Assembly: GCA_019637095.1 (NCBI GenBank)
Contig: JAHBWG010000030.1
Coordinates: 29,432 to 93,431 of the forward strand
Direction of reading: 5' to 3'
Source: Sandaracinaceae bacterium
GTDB taxonomy: Bacteria > Myxococcota_A > Polyangia > Polyangiales > Sandaracinaceae
Length of the DNA stretch: 64,000 bases
In this document: one piece after another, positions 12,920 through 20,364 of the stretch
Numbering within the stretch: the first letter of the stretch is position 1
Layout of the letters: each line of letters opens with the position of its first letter
Program-made: the position numbers and the translations under genes
The notes under the pieces: model-generated
Told to the model about the DNA's origin: nothing
What the model saw: the letters and a program-made list of their open reading frames with translations, nothing else
The model's database searches: none

Positions 12920-14173
12920 ATGAGCGCGAAGGTGGACGTCCCGCTCTACATCGTCGTCGGCCGCTCCGAGGACTGCGAGCTCCAGCTCGCCGACCCGAGC
13001 GTCAGCGGTCGCCACGCGAAGCTGAGCTGGCGCGGGCAGGCGATCCTCGTGGAGGATCTCGGCAGCGCGAACGGGACGTGGGTGGACGGGCGCAAGGTGC
13101 ACCGCGCGGAGGTTCGCCCGGGCGCCGAGGTGACCTTCGGCAACGCCACCCTGTCTTGGAGCCACCCGGCGCTGAAGCAGTTCCTCCGGCGTGGCGCGCG
13201 CGGCGACACCCTCATCGGCGTCCGCATCCCCGGGCGTCGCTTCATCTGCGGCTCGTGCGGCTCGCGCGGGATCATGCCCGAGGGGTTCGCGCGCGGGCAG
13301 CTGAAGTGCGGCAAGTGCGGGGTCGAGCTGCAGGTCGGTCCTCCCTCGCGCGCGCGCAGCGTGCTGGGCGTGAGCGCGGCGCTCGTCGCCCTCGCCGCCA
13401 TGGTCGTCGTCGGCGTCTTCGCCTGGCAGGACGAGACCACGTCGAGCGGCTTCCGGCGCGCCGCCGAGCGGCTCGGGCTCTCGCACGCGCGCGACGATCA
13501 GCCCGCCGCCACTTCGCCGCAGGAGCGATCGATCCGCGCGCGGATCGCGCCGCGGGTGGTCGCGGCGATCGATCCGACCCACGCCGTGACCCGCCGCGAG
13601 GCGGTGCGCCTCGCCTCCGAGGACGAGGGCCCGTTCAAGGTGGAGCAGGTCGCTCGCATCTGGACGAGCGTGCGCGAGCGCTGGCGGTACGTGAACGACC
13701 CGCGCGGCGACGAGTACTTCTCGGTGGCCAGCGAGACGCTCTCCAACGCGAGCGAGGAGGGCCAGCTCGCGGGCGACTGCGACGACTTCGCGATCTTGCT
13801 CGCGGCGATGATCGAGTCGATCGGGGGCGAGGCCCGCATCGTGATGCTCGACGGCGACCAGGGCGGCCACGCGTACACCGAGGCGTGCATCCACGAGGAC
13901 GCGCAGGAGGTCGCGCGGCGCCTCTCGCAGCACTACCGGCGCAACTGGAGCCGGTATCTCGGCAACCAGCGCATCACGAACATCCACTTCCGCAGCTCGC
14001 CGGACTGCCCGGTGTGGCTCAACCTCGACTGGAACGCGCGCGTGCCTGGGGGCCCCTACGGCCGCGAGTACTGGGCGGTCGCGATCTACCCGGACGGGCG
14101 CACCGAGACCCTCGCGCCATCGGTCGGCGCGGCCGGGGACACGCCCGTGCCGAACGCCTCCGCTGCGCCGTGA
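12920..14173 (+). CDS. FHA / zinc-ribbon / membrane / transglutaminase-like fusion protein
   Basis: The 417-residue protein has four parts. An FHA domain fills residues ~1-85 (VVGRSEDCEL, SVSGRHAKL, GSANGTWVDG). A zinc ribbon follows at ~110-136 with two Cys-x2-Cys pairs (CGSCGSRG and LKCGKCG). A membrane helix lies at ~146-168. The C-terminal part resembles the transglutaminase/cysteine protease fold, with Cys in GDCDDFAILLAAMIES, His in GGHAYTEA and Asp in NLDWNAR as a plausible triad. The topology would put FHA in the cytoplasm and the enzyme outside. TAGAAT overlaps the ATG at 12920, so translation may really start at the in-frame GTG at 12932. Function is unknown; transmission of a phosphorylation signal to an envelope enzyme is one possibility. 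Confidence 0.82.
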   Translation: MSAKVDVPLYIVVGRSEDCELQLADPSVSGRHAKLSWRGQAILVEDLGSANGTWVDGRKVHRAEVRPGAEVTFGNATLSWSHPALKQFLRRGARGDTLIGVRIPGRRFICGSCGSRGIMPEGFARGQLKCGKCGVELQVGPPSRARSVLGVSAALVALAAMVVVGVFAWQDETTSSGFRRAAERLGLSHARDDQPAATSPQERSIRARIAPRVVAAIDPTHAVTRREAVRLASEDEGPFKVEQVARIWTSVRERWRYVNDPRGDEYFSVASETLSNASEEGQLAGDCDDFAILLAAMIESIGGEARIVMLDGDQGGHAYTEACIHEDAQEVARRLSQHYRRNWSRYLGNQRITNIHFRSSPDCPVWLNLDWNARVPGGPYGREYWAVAIYPDGRTETLAPSVGAAGDTPVPNASAAP

Positions 14174-14239
14174 GCGCGCGCCTCGACAAATCGCGCCGAC
14201 GCGGCAATCTGCGCTCCGCCGCTCGGCCCCTTCGTCCCG

Positions 14240-15448
14240 ATGCTCACGCACCGCCGCGCTCGCACGCTCTCGCTCGCCCTCGCCTTCGCGGCGCTCGGCA
14301 CCGCGCTCGTGGGCCGCGCACAGGACGCACCCACGGACGATGACGGCGGCGCGGCACCCGGTGGAGTCGAGGGGCTGCAGGGCTCGCCACCCGATGGCTC
14401 GAGCTCGGAAGGCGAGCCCGCGCTCGTCGCGCCGTCGCTCGACGCCGCCGACGACGCTGCGAGCGCGCCGGCGTCCGGCGAGGGCAACGACGCGGCCTCG
14501 CCGCTCGCGACGCCGGAGCTGGTCGAGCCGCTCGACGACGCGCTGGAGGAAGAGGCGGCGGAGCTCCCGGCGCGCGCGGTCCTCGGGGGCACCCCACGCC
14601 ACCTCCTCGGCGGCGCGTTCACCGCGTGGGCGGAGCTCGGCTTCTCGGGGGCCGGGCGTGGCGACGTGCGCGCCGACTTCCTGTTCTCGCCCGAGCTCGG
14701 GGTTCGCTTCCGGCCGGACCGCGGGCTCTACGCCGCGGCCGCGTTCGGCTTCAGCGCGGCGACCACGTCGGTGGCGGGCGAGGTGATGGCGGCGGGCGAG
14801 CTCATGTCGTTCCGCGGCAACCCGACGCGCACCGAGCCGGGTAACCCGACGATGGAGCTCGGCTACTCCGGCGCGATCTCCGACCAGCTGCGGCTCGAGG
14901 TCGGCCTCGGCGCGGCGATCCCGGCGTCCGCGCGCGCTCAGGTCGGCACCGATCCGCCGACGCTCGCCGAGCGCGCGGGCTCCGAGGCCGCGGTGCGTGC
15001 GGCGATGGCCGCGCGAGGCTACTGGTCGCTCTGGGCGTGGGCCCCGGAGCGCTTCGCCCTCTACGTGCCGGTGCGGCTCGCCGCCAACGCGGGCGGGCTC
15101 CTGTTCGAGGGCGAGCTCGGCCTGGGCGTGTTGATCCCGATCCTGGGAGACCGCGGGATCGACACCGACGTCGTCGTCCAGCTCGCCGGCGGCGTCGGTG
15201 GCGAGCTCACCGAGCGCTTCGCCCTCGGCGCGCGGGTGCGCGGCGTCGGCGCGCCCGCCGGCAGCACGCTCTCCGGCGGGGCCGGCTCCGACGTCGCCTT
15301 CTCGGTCGAGCCGTGGGCGCGGCTGCGCCTCGACCCGGTGCAAGTCACCTTGCGCGCTTCGATGACGCTCGACGGCCCCGACGGGCTCGCGGGTGACCGC
15401 GCGCCGCCGTTCGGCGTCTTCGCGGGCGTCGGCGGCGAGGTCGACTGA
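14240..15448 (+). CDS. Predicted outer-membrane beta-barrel protein
   Basis: This 402-residue protein has a clear signal peptide (MLTHRRARTLSLALAFAAL...RAQDAP) and an acidic, Ser/Ala-rich linker of ~100 residues. About 270 residues of alternating hydrophobic strands rich in Gly and aromatic residues follow, beginning near HLLGGAFTAWAELGFSGAG and running to the last residues FGVFAGVGGEVD. This is the pattern of an outer-membrane barrel. No specific family is recognised. It lies 66 bp after the FHA fusion gene on the same strand and may share its transcript; it converges on the ABC-F gene with only 4 bp between stops. Confidence 0.7.
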   Translation: MLTHRRARTLSLALAFAALGTALVGRAQDAPTDDDGGAAPGGVEGLQGSPPDGSSSEGEPALVAPSLDAADDAASAPASGEGNDAASPLATPELVEPLDDALEEEAAELPARAVLGGTPRHLLGGAFTAWAELGFSGAGRGDVRADFLFSPELGVRFRPDRGLYAAAAFGFSAATTSVAGEVMAAGELMSFRGNPTRTEPGNPTMELGYSGAISDQLRLEVGLGAAIPASARAQVGTDPPTLAERAGSEAAVRAAMAARGYWSLWAWAPERFALYVPVRLAANAGGLLFEGELGLGVLIPILGDRGIDTDVVVQLAGGVGGELTERFALGARVRGVGAPAGSTLSGGAGSDVAFSVEPWARLRLDPVQVTLRASMTLDGPDGLAGDRAPPFGVFAGVGGEVD

Positions 15449-15452
15449 GCGA

Positions 15453-17075
15453 TCAGGCGCGGACGCCGGGGGCCTCGCGCCCGACGCGGCCGACGTACTC
15501 GGCGTAGCCGTCGCCGTAGGCGTGCGCGCCCTCGGGCGTCAGCTCCAGCACGCGGTTCGAGAGCGCGCGCAGGAACTGGCGGTCGTGCGAGACGAACAGG
15601 AGCGTCCCCTCGAACCCGGACAGCGCCGCGACGAGCATCTCCTTCGTCTCGATGTCGAGGTGGTTGGTCGGCTCGTCGAGCACGAGGAAGTTCGGCGGGT
15701 CGTAGAGCATCTGGGCGAGCACGACGCGGGCCTTCTCGCCGCCCGAGAGGATCCGGCACGGCTTGTCGACGTCGTCGCCGCTGAAGCCGAACGCGCCCAG
15801 GAGCGTGCGCAGCGAGCCGCCGGACGCCTTCGGGTGCTCGCGCTCGACGGCGCCCAGGACCGTCTCGTCGGGGCGCAACAGCTCCATCGCGTGCTGCGCG
15901 AAGTAGCCGAGCTTGAGGCTCGCGCCGCGCCGGACGGTGCCGTCGTCGGGCTCGACGGCGCCCGCGACGAGCTTGAGCAGCGTGGACTTGCCCGCGCCGT
16001 TCACGCCCATCACGCACCAGCGCTCCAACCGCCGGACGTGGAAGTCGAGCCCGTCGTGCACGACCATGTCGCCGTAGGCCTTGCGCACGCCCTCGAGGAC
16101 CGCGACGTCGTCGCCCGAGCGCGGCGGCTGCCGGAACTCGAACTCGATCACCCGGCGCCGGCGCGGCGGCTCGATCTTGTCGATCTTGTCGAGCTTCTTC
16201 ACGCGGGACTGCACCTGCGCGGCGTGGGAAGCGCGCGCCTTGAAGCGGTCGATGAAGGCGCGCTCCTTCGCGAGCATCGCCTCCTGCCGCGCGAACTGCG
16301 CTTCGTGCTGGCGCGCGGCGATGGCGCGCTGCTCCTCGTAGAAGTCGTAGTTGCCGGTGTAGGTCGTGAGCTCGCCGCCGTCGATCTCGACGATCTTCGT
16401 CACGAGCCGGTTGAGCAGCTCGCGGTCGTGGCTCGTGAGGATGAGCGCGCCCTCGAACGCGCGCAGGAACCCCTCGAGCCAGAGGATCGACTCGATGTCG
16501 AGGTGGTTCGTCGGCTCGTCGAGCAAGAGCGCGTCGGGCCGCATCAAGAGGATCCGCGCGAGCGCCACGCGCATCTTCCAGCCGCCGGAGAGCGCGCCGA
16601 CGTCGTCGTCCATGCGCCCCTCCGAGAAGCCGAGGCCGGCGAGGATCTCTCTCGCGCGCGCGTCGAGGGAGTAGCCGCCGAGCTCGTCGTAGCGCGCCTG
16701 CACGTCCCCGAAGCGCGCGAGGATCGCGTCGAGCTCGTCGGCGCGCGCGGGATCCGCCATCGCCGCCTCGAGCGCGGCGAGCTCGCGCGCCACGTCGGCG
16801 ACCTCGCCCGCGCCCGCGATCGTCTCCTCCACCACGCTGCGGCCGGCCATCTCGCCGACGTCCTGGCTGAAGTAGCCGACGCTGACGCCGCGATCGACGA
16901 CGACCGTCCCCGCGTCGGGCGCCTCCTGCCGGGTGATGAGCCGGAAGATCGTCGTCTTGCCCGAGCCGTTGGGCCCGACGAGCCCGACCTTCTCGCCGCG
17001 GAAGACGCTCATCGAGGCGTCGAGGTAGAGGATCTGCGAGCCGTGTCGCTTGTCGACGGAGTCCAGCCGAATCAC
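15453..17075 (-). CDS. ABC-F family ATPase (YbiT/Uup-like)
   Basis: This 540-residue protein has two ABC ATPase domains and no membrane segments. Walker A motifs are GPNGSGKTT (~residue 35) and GVNGAGKST (~345). The signature motifs are LSGGWKMR and LSGGEKAR, and each Walker B is followed by LLLDEPTNHLDIE or LVLDEPTNHLDIE. The linker between domains is rich in Lys/Arg and forms the coiled 'P-site tRNA interaction' region. ABC-F proteins act on ribosomes in translation or antibiotic protection rather than in transport. The GTG start lies 7 nt after TAGCCT with no Shine-Dalgarno, another short-leader example. Confidence 0.93.
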   Translation of the reverse strand: MIRLDSVDKRHGSQILYLDASMSVFRGEKVGLVGPNGSGKTTIFRLITRQEAPDAGTVVVDRGVSVGYFSQDVGEMAGRSVVEETIAGAGEVADVARELAALEAAMADPARADELDAILARFGDVQARYDELGGYSLDARAREILAGLGFSEGRMDDDVGALSGGWKMRVALARILLMRPDALLLDEPTNHLDIESILWLEGFLRAFEGALILTSHDRELLNRLVTKIVEIDGGELTTYTGNYDFYEEQRAIAARQHEAQFARQEAMLAKERAFIDRFKARASHAAQVQSRVKKLDKIDKIEPPRRRRVIEFEFRQPPRSGDDVAVLEGVRKAYGDMVVHDGLDFHVRRLERWCVMGVNGAGKSTLLKLVAGAVEPDDGTVRRGASLKLGYFAQHAMELLRPDETVLGAVEREHPKASGGSLRTLLGAFGFSGDDVDKPCRILSGGEKARVVLAQMLYDPPNFLVLDEPTNHLDIETKEMLVAALSGFEGTLLFVSHDRQFLRALSNRVLELTPEGAHAYGDGYAEYVGRVGREAPGVRA

Positions 17076-17082
17076 GCGGCGG

Positions 17083-17088
17083 AGGCTA
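17083..17088 (-). promoter_or_regulatory. Putative -10 element (TAGCCT) 7 nt before the ABC-F start
   Basis: On the minus strand TAGCCT is followed by CCGCCGC and then the GTG start, leaving no room for a leader. Confidence 0.4.
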
Positions 17089-17164
17089 CATCGCTCGCGC
17101 GCGTTCGCACCCCGGGTCGCCGTCGCGCTTGCAATGCCGTCGCCGGCGGGGCATTCCGGCCCCG

Positions 17165-18376
17165 ATGCGCCCGATGGTCCTGCTGTTCGTCGCGCTCTTC
17201 AACAGCATCCTCGGGCTGTCGGTGCTCTTCCCGATCTTCGGTCCGCTCGGGCGGGCGCTCTCGCTCTCGGAGCTCGAGGTCGGGCTCTTGTCGGCGGGCT
17301 ACGCGCTCATGCAGCTCCTGCTCGCGCCGCTGTGGGGGCGGCGCAGCGAGACGGCCGGCCGCAAGCCGATCCTGCTGATCGGGGTCATCGGGTTCGCGGT
17401 GGGGTTCTTCGCGTTCGGCGGCGTGGCGTGGGCCGGCATGCAGGGGCACCTCGCGCACGCGCCGCTCGTGGCGGCGTTGCTCGGCGCGCGCGTGCTCGGC
17501 GGCGCGTTCTCGTCCGCGACCCTGCCGACCGCGCAGGCGTACGCGGCCGACATCTCGGAGCGCGAGAAGCGCACGAGCGCGATGGCGGTCATCGGCGCCG
17601 CGTTCGGCCTCGGGGTGATCTTCGGCCCCGCGATCGGCGCCGGGCTCGTGGAGCTCACGGGCGGCGATCTCCTCGCGCCGATCTGGTTCTCCGCGAGCGT
17701 CGCGGTCGTCAACGCGATCTTCATCGCGTGGCGTCTGCCGGAGCCGGAGCCGCATCGGCCGCTCGAGCCCGCGCCGCCGCTCGGCGATCTCGCGCGCGTG
17801 GTCTGGCCGATCCTCGCGATCGGCTTCGTGGCGACGGTCGCGTCGGTCGCGATGGAGCAGACCGTCGCGTTCTACTTCCAGGACCGGCTCGGCGTGACGG
17901 CGCAGGACACGCCGAAGTTCGTCGGCGCGGCGCTCTTCGTCTACGGGCTCGTCGCGGTCTTCGCGCAAGGCTACCTGGTGCGACGCCGGAGCTTCGCGCC
18001 GATCACCCTCTTGCGGATCGGGGTCCCGATCGCGATCGCCGGCTACGTCGGGTTCGTGTTCGCGGAGGGCTTCCTCGGGCTCACCGCGGCGCTCGCGGTG
18101 CAGGGCCTGGGGCAGGGCCTGCTCCTGCCCGGCGTGACCGCCGCGGGCTCGCTCGCGGTCGGTGAGGAGAGCCAGGGCTCGGTCGCGGGCCTCAACTCCG
18201 CCTCGACGGGCGTCGGGCGGCTGATGGGACCGCTCGTCGGCGGCGGCCTCTACCAGCTCCTGCGCGAGCTGCCGGGGGTCGGGCCCGAGCTCACCTACGC
18301 GCTGAGCGCGGCGCTGCTCGCCCTGGTGCTCATCCTCTTGTGGGTGCACCCGCGGGTCGTGGGGCGCGCGCCGTAG
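17165..18376 (+). CDS. MFS transporter, TetA-like drug/proton antiporter type
   Basis: The 403-residue membrane protein has about 12 hydrophobic helices and the MFS loop 2-3 motif in the form APLWGRRSETAGRKPILL, as in the 12-helix drug/H+ antiporters. AFGLGVIFGPAIGAGL in helix 5 fits the antiporter motif C (GxxxGPxxGG). It is likely an efflux pump of the cytoplasmic membrane; the substrate is unknown. The start at the ATG of MRPMVLLFVALF was chosen because helix 1 begins at once; the frame is open further upstream. It is divergent from the ABC-F gene and ends 2 bp before the convergent lipoprotein gene. Confidence 0.9.
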   Translation: MRPMVLLFVALFNSILGLSVLFPIFGPLGRALSLSELEVGLLSAGYALMQLLLAPLWGRRSETAGRKPILLIGVIGFAVGFFAFGGVAWAGMQGHLAHAPLVAALLGARVLGGAFSSATLPTAQAYAADISEREKRTSAMAVIGAAFGLGVIFGPAIGAGLVELTGGDLLAPIWFSASVAVVNAIFIAWRLPEPEPHRPLEPAPPLGDLARVVWPILAIGFVATVASVAMEQTVAFYFQDRLGVTAQDTPKFVGAALFVYGLVAVFAQGYLVRRRSFAPITLLRIGVPIAIAGYVGFVFAEGFLGLTAALAVQGLGQGLLLPGVTAAGSLAVGEESQGSVAGLNSASTGVGRLMGPLVGGGLYQLLRELPGVGPELTYALSAALLALVLILLWVHPRVVGRAP

Positions 18377-18378
18377 CG

Positions 18379-19122
18379 CTACTCGGCGTCGCTCGCGTCG
18401 CCGTCGTCGATCCCGTCGTCGTCGCTCGCGTCGAGCGCGCTCTCCTGCGCGCGCCGCTGCTCGCTCCACTCCTGGTCGCGATCCCAGCGGTCGACGTTCC
18501 CGTCGCCGTCGATGTCGGTGCCCATGCGCACCATCCGGCCGTCCTCGAAGTACTCCCAGCGATCCGGCTGCCAGCGCGCCGCGGTGCTGCGGCCGGCGAG
18601 GTCGCGCTCGGTGCGCACCATGCGGCCGCGCTCGAAGAAGATCTTCGTGTCGACCCGGCCGTCGCCGTTCGTGTCCTGCTCCTGACGCACGATCCGGCCG
18701 TCCTGGAAGAACGTGATCATGTCCATGCGGCCGTCGAAGTCGCGGTCCGCCTCTTCGCGGAGCGGGCGCCCCTCGTCGTTGTAGTAGCGGACGACGTCCT
18801 TGACGCCATCGCCGTTCAGGTCCGCCTCGCGACACGCGAGGACCAGGCGCGTCATCGGCGGCTGGCCCACCCGGCGGAACACGCGGCGCACGTTCGAGCG
18901 GCCGTCGCCCGTCGTGTCGTACTCGCTGACCTCTCGGTCGGCCGCGTTGGTGTCGCAGCGCCCCTGATCGTCGACGGGCTGGTCCGAGCCGCTCATCGCC
19001 TGCGAGCGGCCTTCCCCGGTCTGCGCCCCCTGCTGCGAGCTGCCGCAAGCGGGCCCGACGACGCCGAGGGCCACCGCGCTTGCGAACGCGATCCAGCGCC
19101 CACCGTGCTTTGCCCCGCTCAT
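18379..19122 (-). CDS. Lipoprotein with acidic DxDxDG repeats (second of a pair)
   Basis: This 247-residue protein has a signal peptide ending in GVVGPAC. From about residue 70 there are five or six repeats of ~24 residues. Each has a calcium-loop-like motif (DTTGDGRSN, DLNGDGVKD, DRDFDGRMD, DTNGDGRVD, DIDGDGNVD) followed by a short beta segment such as MITFFQDGRIVRQEQ. The loops resemble EF-hand/dockerin/TSP3 calcium sites, so Ca2+-stabilised repeats at the cell surface are inferred. It ends in a very acidic tail. The ATG overlaps the TGA of the paralogous gene upstream, so both are made together. Confidence 0.82.
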   Translation of the reverse strand: MSGAKHGGRWIAFASAVALGVVGPACGSSQQGAQTGEGRSQAMSGSDQPVDDQGRCDTNAADREVSEYDTTGDGRSNVRRVFRRVGQPPMTRLVLACREADLNGDGVKDVVRYYNDEGRPLREEADRDFDGRMDMITFFQDGRIVRQEQDTNGDGRVDTKIFFERGRMVRTERDLAGRSTAARWQPDRWEYFEDGRMVRMGTDIDGDGNVDRWDRDQEWSEQRRAQESALDASDDDGIDDGDASDAE

Positions 19123-19979
19123 TGGGCGCCTCCGCTCGTCTCCGAGCCACCGGAGACGTCCGGGACTCCCTCCCATGGCATGCCCTCGTCGCGCGGCCCC
19201 GCTGGCGTCTCGCCTCCGCTCGTCGGCGGCGGGGGCGTCGCGGCCGGCTGCGCCGGCGGCGGGGGCGGGGCGCTTCCGTCGCAGGTCAGCGCGGTCTCGC
19301 GCTCGCCCGCGCCCTCGGTCGGGACCTCCTCGGTCTGGTCCGGCTCGCCGTCGAGGTCGGTGTCACGCCGGATCTCGACGAGGCGGCCGAGGCGGAACAT
19401 CTCCCAGCGCTCCGGCTGCCCGTCGTTGTTGTCGTCGTAGCGCGCCTCGCGCAGCACGCCCTCGTCGAAGAGCTCCCACGTGTCGACGCGCCCGGTGTGG
19501 TGGCGGTCCCGCTCCTGCCGCGCGTAGAAGCGGCCGGAGCACCACACCCACGTGTCGATGCGGTTGTCGAAGTTCGTGTCGAGCTCCTTGCGCACCAGCA
19601 CGCCGCCCTCGAAGTACGAGATCTGGTCGATGCGGCCGTCGAAGTCGAAGTCGTGCTCTTCCTGCGCGATGGTGCGGCCGTCGTCCGCGAAGAACCGCGT
19701 GAGGTCGACGAGGCCGTCGAAGTTCATGTCGTACTGCACGCAGCGCGGGCGGCCTCCCTCGAGCACGTGCCGGATGTCGGGCTGGCCGTCGTTGTTGACG
19801 TCCACCGCGCGGACGTCACGCCCTTCGGCGTTGCACTGGCGCCGCACCACCGTGTCGGCGGCCGAGCCGCGGGGCGCGTCCCCGACGGCTGGGTCGCCAC
19901 CGCAGCCGGGCGCCGCGGCGCCGCACGCGAGCGCCAGGGCGCCCCAGATCGCAAGTCTACGAGATCCTTCGGTCTTCAT
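19119..19979 (-). CDS. Lipoprotein with acidic DxDxDG repeats (first of a pair)
   Basis: This 286-residue paralogue of the downstream gene has a signal peptide with lipobox AAAPGC and about seven repeats of ~24 residues built on DxNxDGxxD loops (DVNNDGQPD, DMNFDGLVD, DFDFDGRID, DTNFDNRID, DDNNDGQPE, DTDLDGEPD). The loops alternate with segments like QISYFEGGVLVRKEL. A Pro-rich tail with polyproline runs follows. Both proteins are probably surface lipoproteins with Ca2+-binding repeats; the function is unknown. GGAAGGGG lies ~8 nt before the ATG, and TTGCGG-N18-TATCCT lies upstream. It is divergent from the ribbon-helix-helix gene. Confidence 0.82.
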   Translation of the reverse strand: MKTEGSRRLAIWGALALACGAAAPGCGGDPAVGDAPRGSAADTVVRRQCNAEGRDVRAVDVNNDGQPDIRHVLEGGRPRCVQYDMNFDGLVDLTRFFADDGRTIAQEEHDFDFDGRIDQISYFEGGVLVRKELDTNFDNRIDTWVWCSGRFYARQERDRHHTGRVDTWELFDEGVLREARYDDNNDGQPERWEMFRLGRLVEIRRDTDLDGEPDQTEEVPTEGAGERETALTCDGSAPPPPPAQPAATPPPPTSGGETPAGPRDEGMPWEGVPDVSGGSETSGGAQ

Positions 19980-20006
19980 GGGCGGCCCCTTCCGACGGGT
20001 GCACGG

Positions 20007-20036
20007 AGGATAGTGGCCGTTCACGTCGGACCGCAA
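20007..20036 (-). promoter_or_regulatory. Promoter TTGCGG-N18-TATCCT for the repeat-lipoprotein pair
   Basis: On the minus strand TTGCGG (20031-20036) and TATCCT (20007-20012) are 18 nt apart. The ATG at 19979 follows 27 nt after the -10, with GGAAGGGG as ribosome binding site. Confidence 0.5.
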
Positions 20037-20100
20037 GCCGACCTGGACGGGGCCCCGATCTCGCACCAGGATCGCGCCGCGCCGCGCATGCGAGTTCACG

Positions 20101-20129
20101 TTGACAGTATGTATGGTGCCATGTAACTT
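20101..20129 (+). promoter_or_regulatory. Near-consensus sigma-70 promoter with inverted repeat in its spacer
   Basis: TTGACA (20101-20106), a 17-nt spacer and TAACTT (20124-20129) form the best promoter in the window. The spacer contains the inverted repeat ATGG-TG-CCAT, a plausible operator for the ribbon-helix-helix protein encoded just downstream. Confidence 0.65.
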
Positions 20130-20157
20130 CACGTCACTCAGGCTGTGAGGTGGACCC

Positions 20158-20352
20158 ATGGCTCGGAAGAAAGTCTCGACGACCATCTACATCACGCCCG
20201 AGCAGAACGAGCGGCTGAAGCTGCTCAATCAGCGGACGAAGGTGCCGATCGCGGTCTACATCCGGGAGGGCATCGACATGGTGCTCGACAAGTACCAGGA
20301 CGAGCTCCCCGGACAGCTGACGCTTGACGGATCGGGTCGGAGCGAGCAGTAG
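20158..20352 (+). CDS. Ribbon-helix-helix DNA-binding protein
   Basis: This 64-residue protein opens with a basic segment and a beta strand (KKVSTTIYITPEQNERL) followed by two helices, the MetJ/Arc fold that binds DNA as a dimer. TTIYIT would be the DNA-contacting ribbon. The gene lies 13 nt before lepA and is preceded by a near-consensus promoter with an inverted repeat in its spacer, so autoregulation and control of lepA are likely. There is no antitoxin-like partner gene beside it, which makes a plain regulator more likely than half of a toxin-antitoxin pair. Confidence 0.85.
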   Translation: MARKKVSTTIYITPEQNERLKLLNQRTKVPIAVYIREGIDMVLDKYQDELPGQLTLDGSGRSEQ

Positions 20353-20364
20353 AACGCGGCTTTC

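Noticed and set aside
20158..20352. Ribbon-helix-helix gene as an antitoxin
   Set aside because: The gene next to it is lepA, and no small toxin-like gene lies on either side. A stand-alone regulator is the simpler reading.
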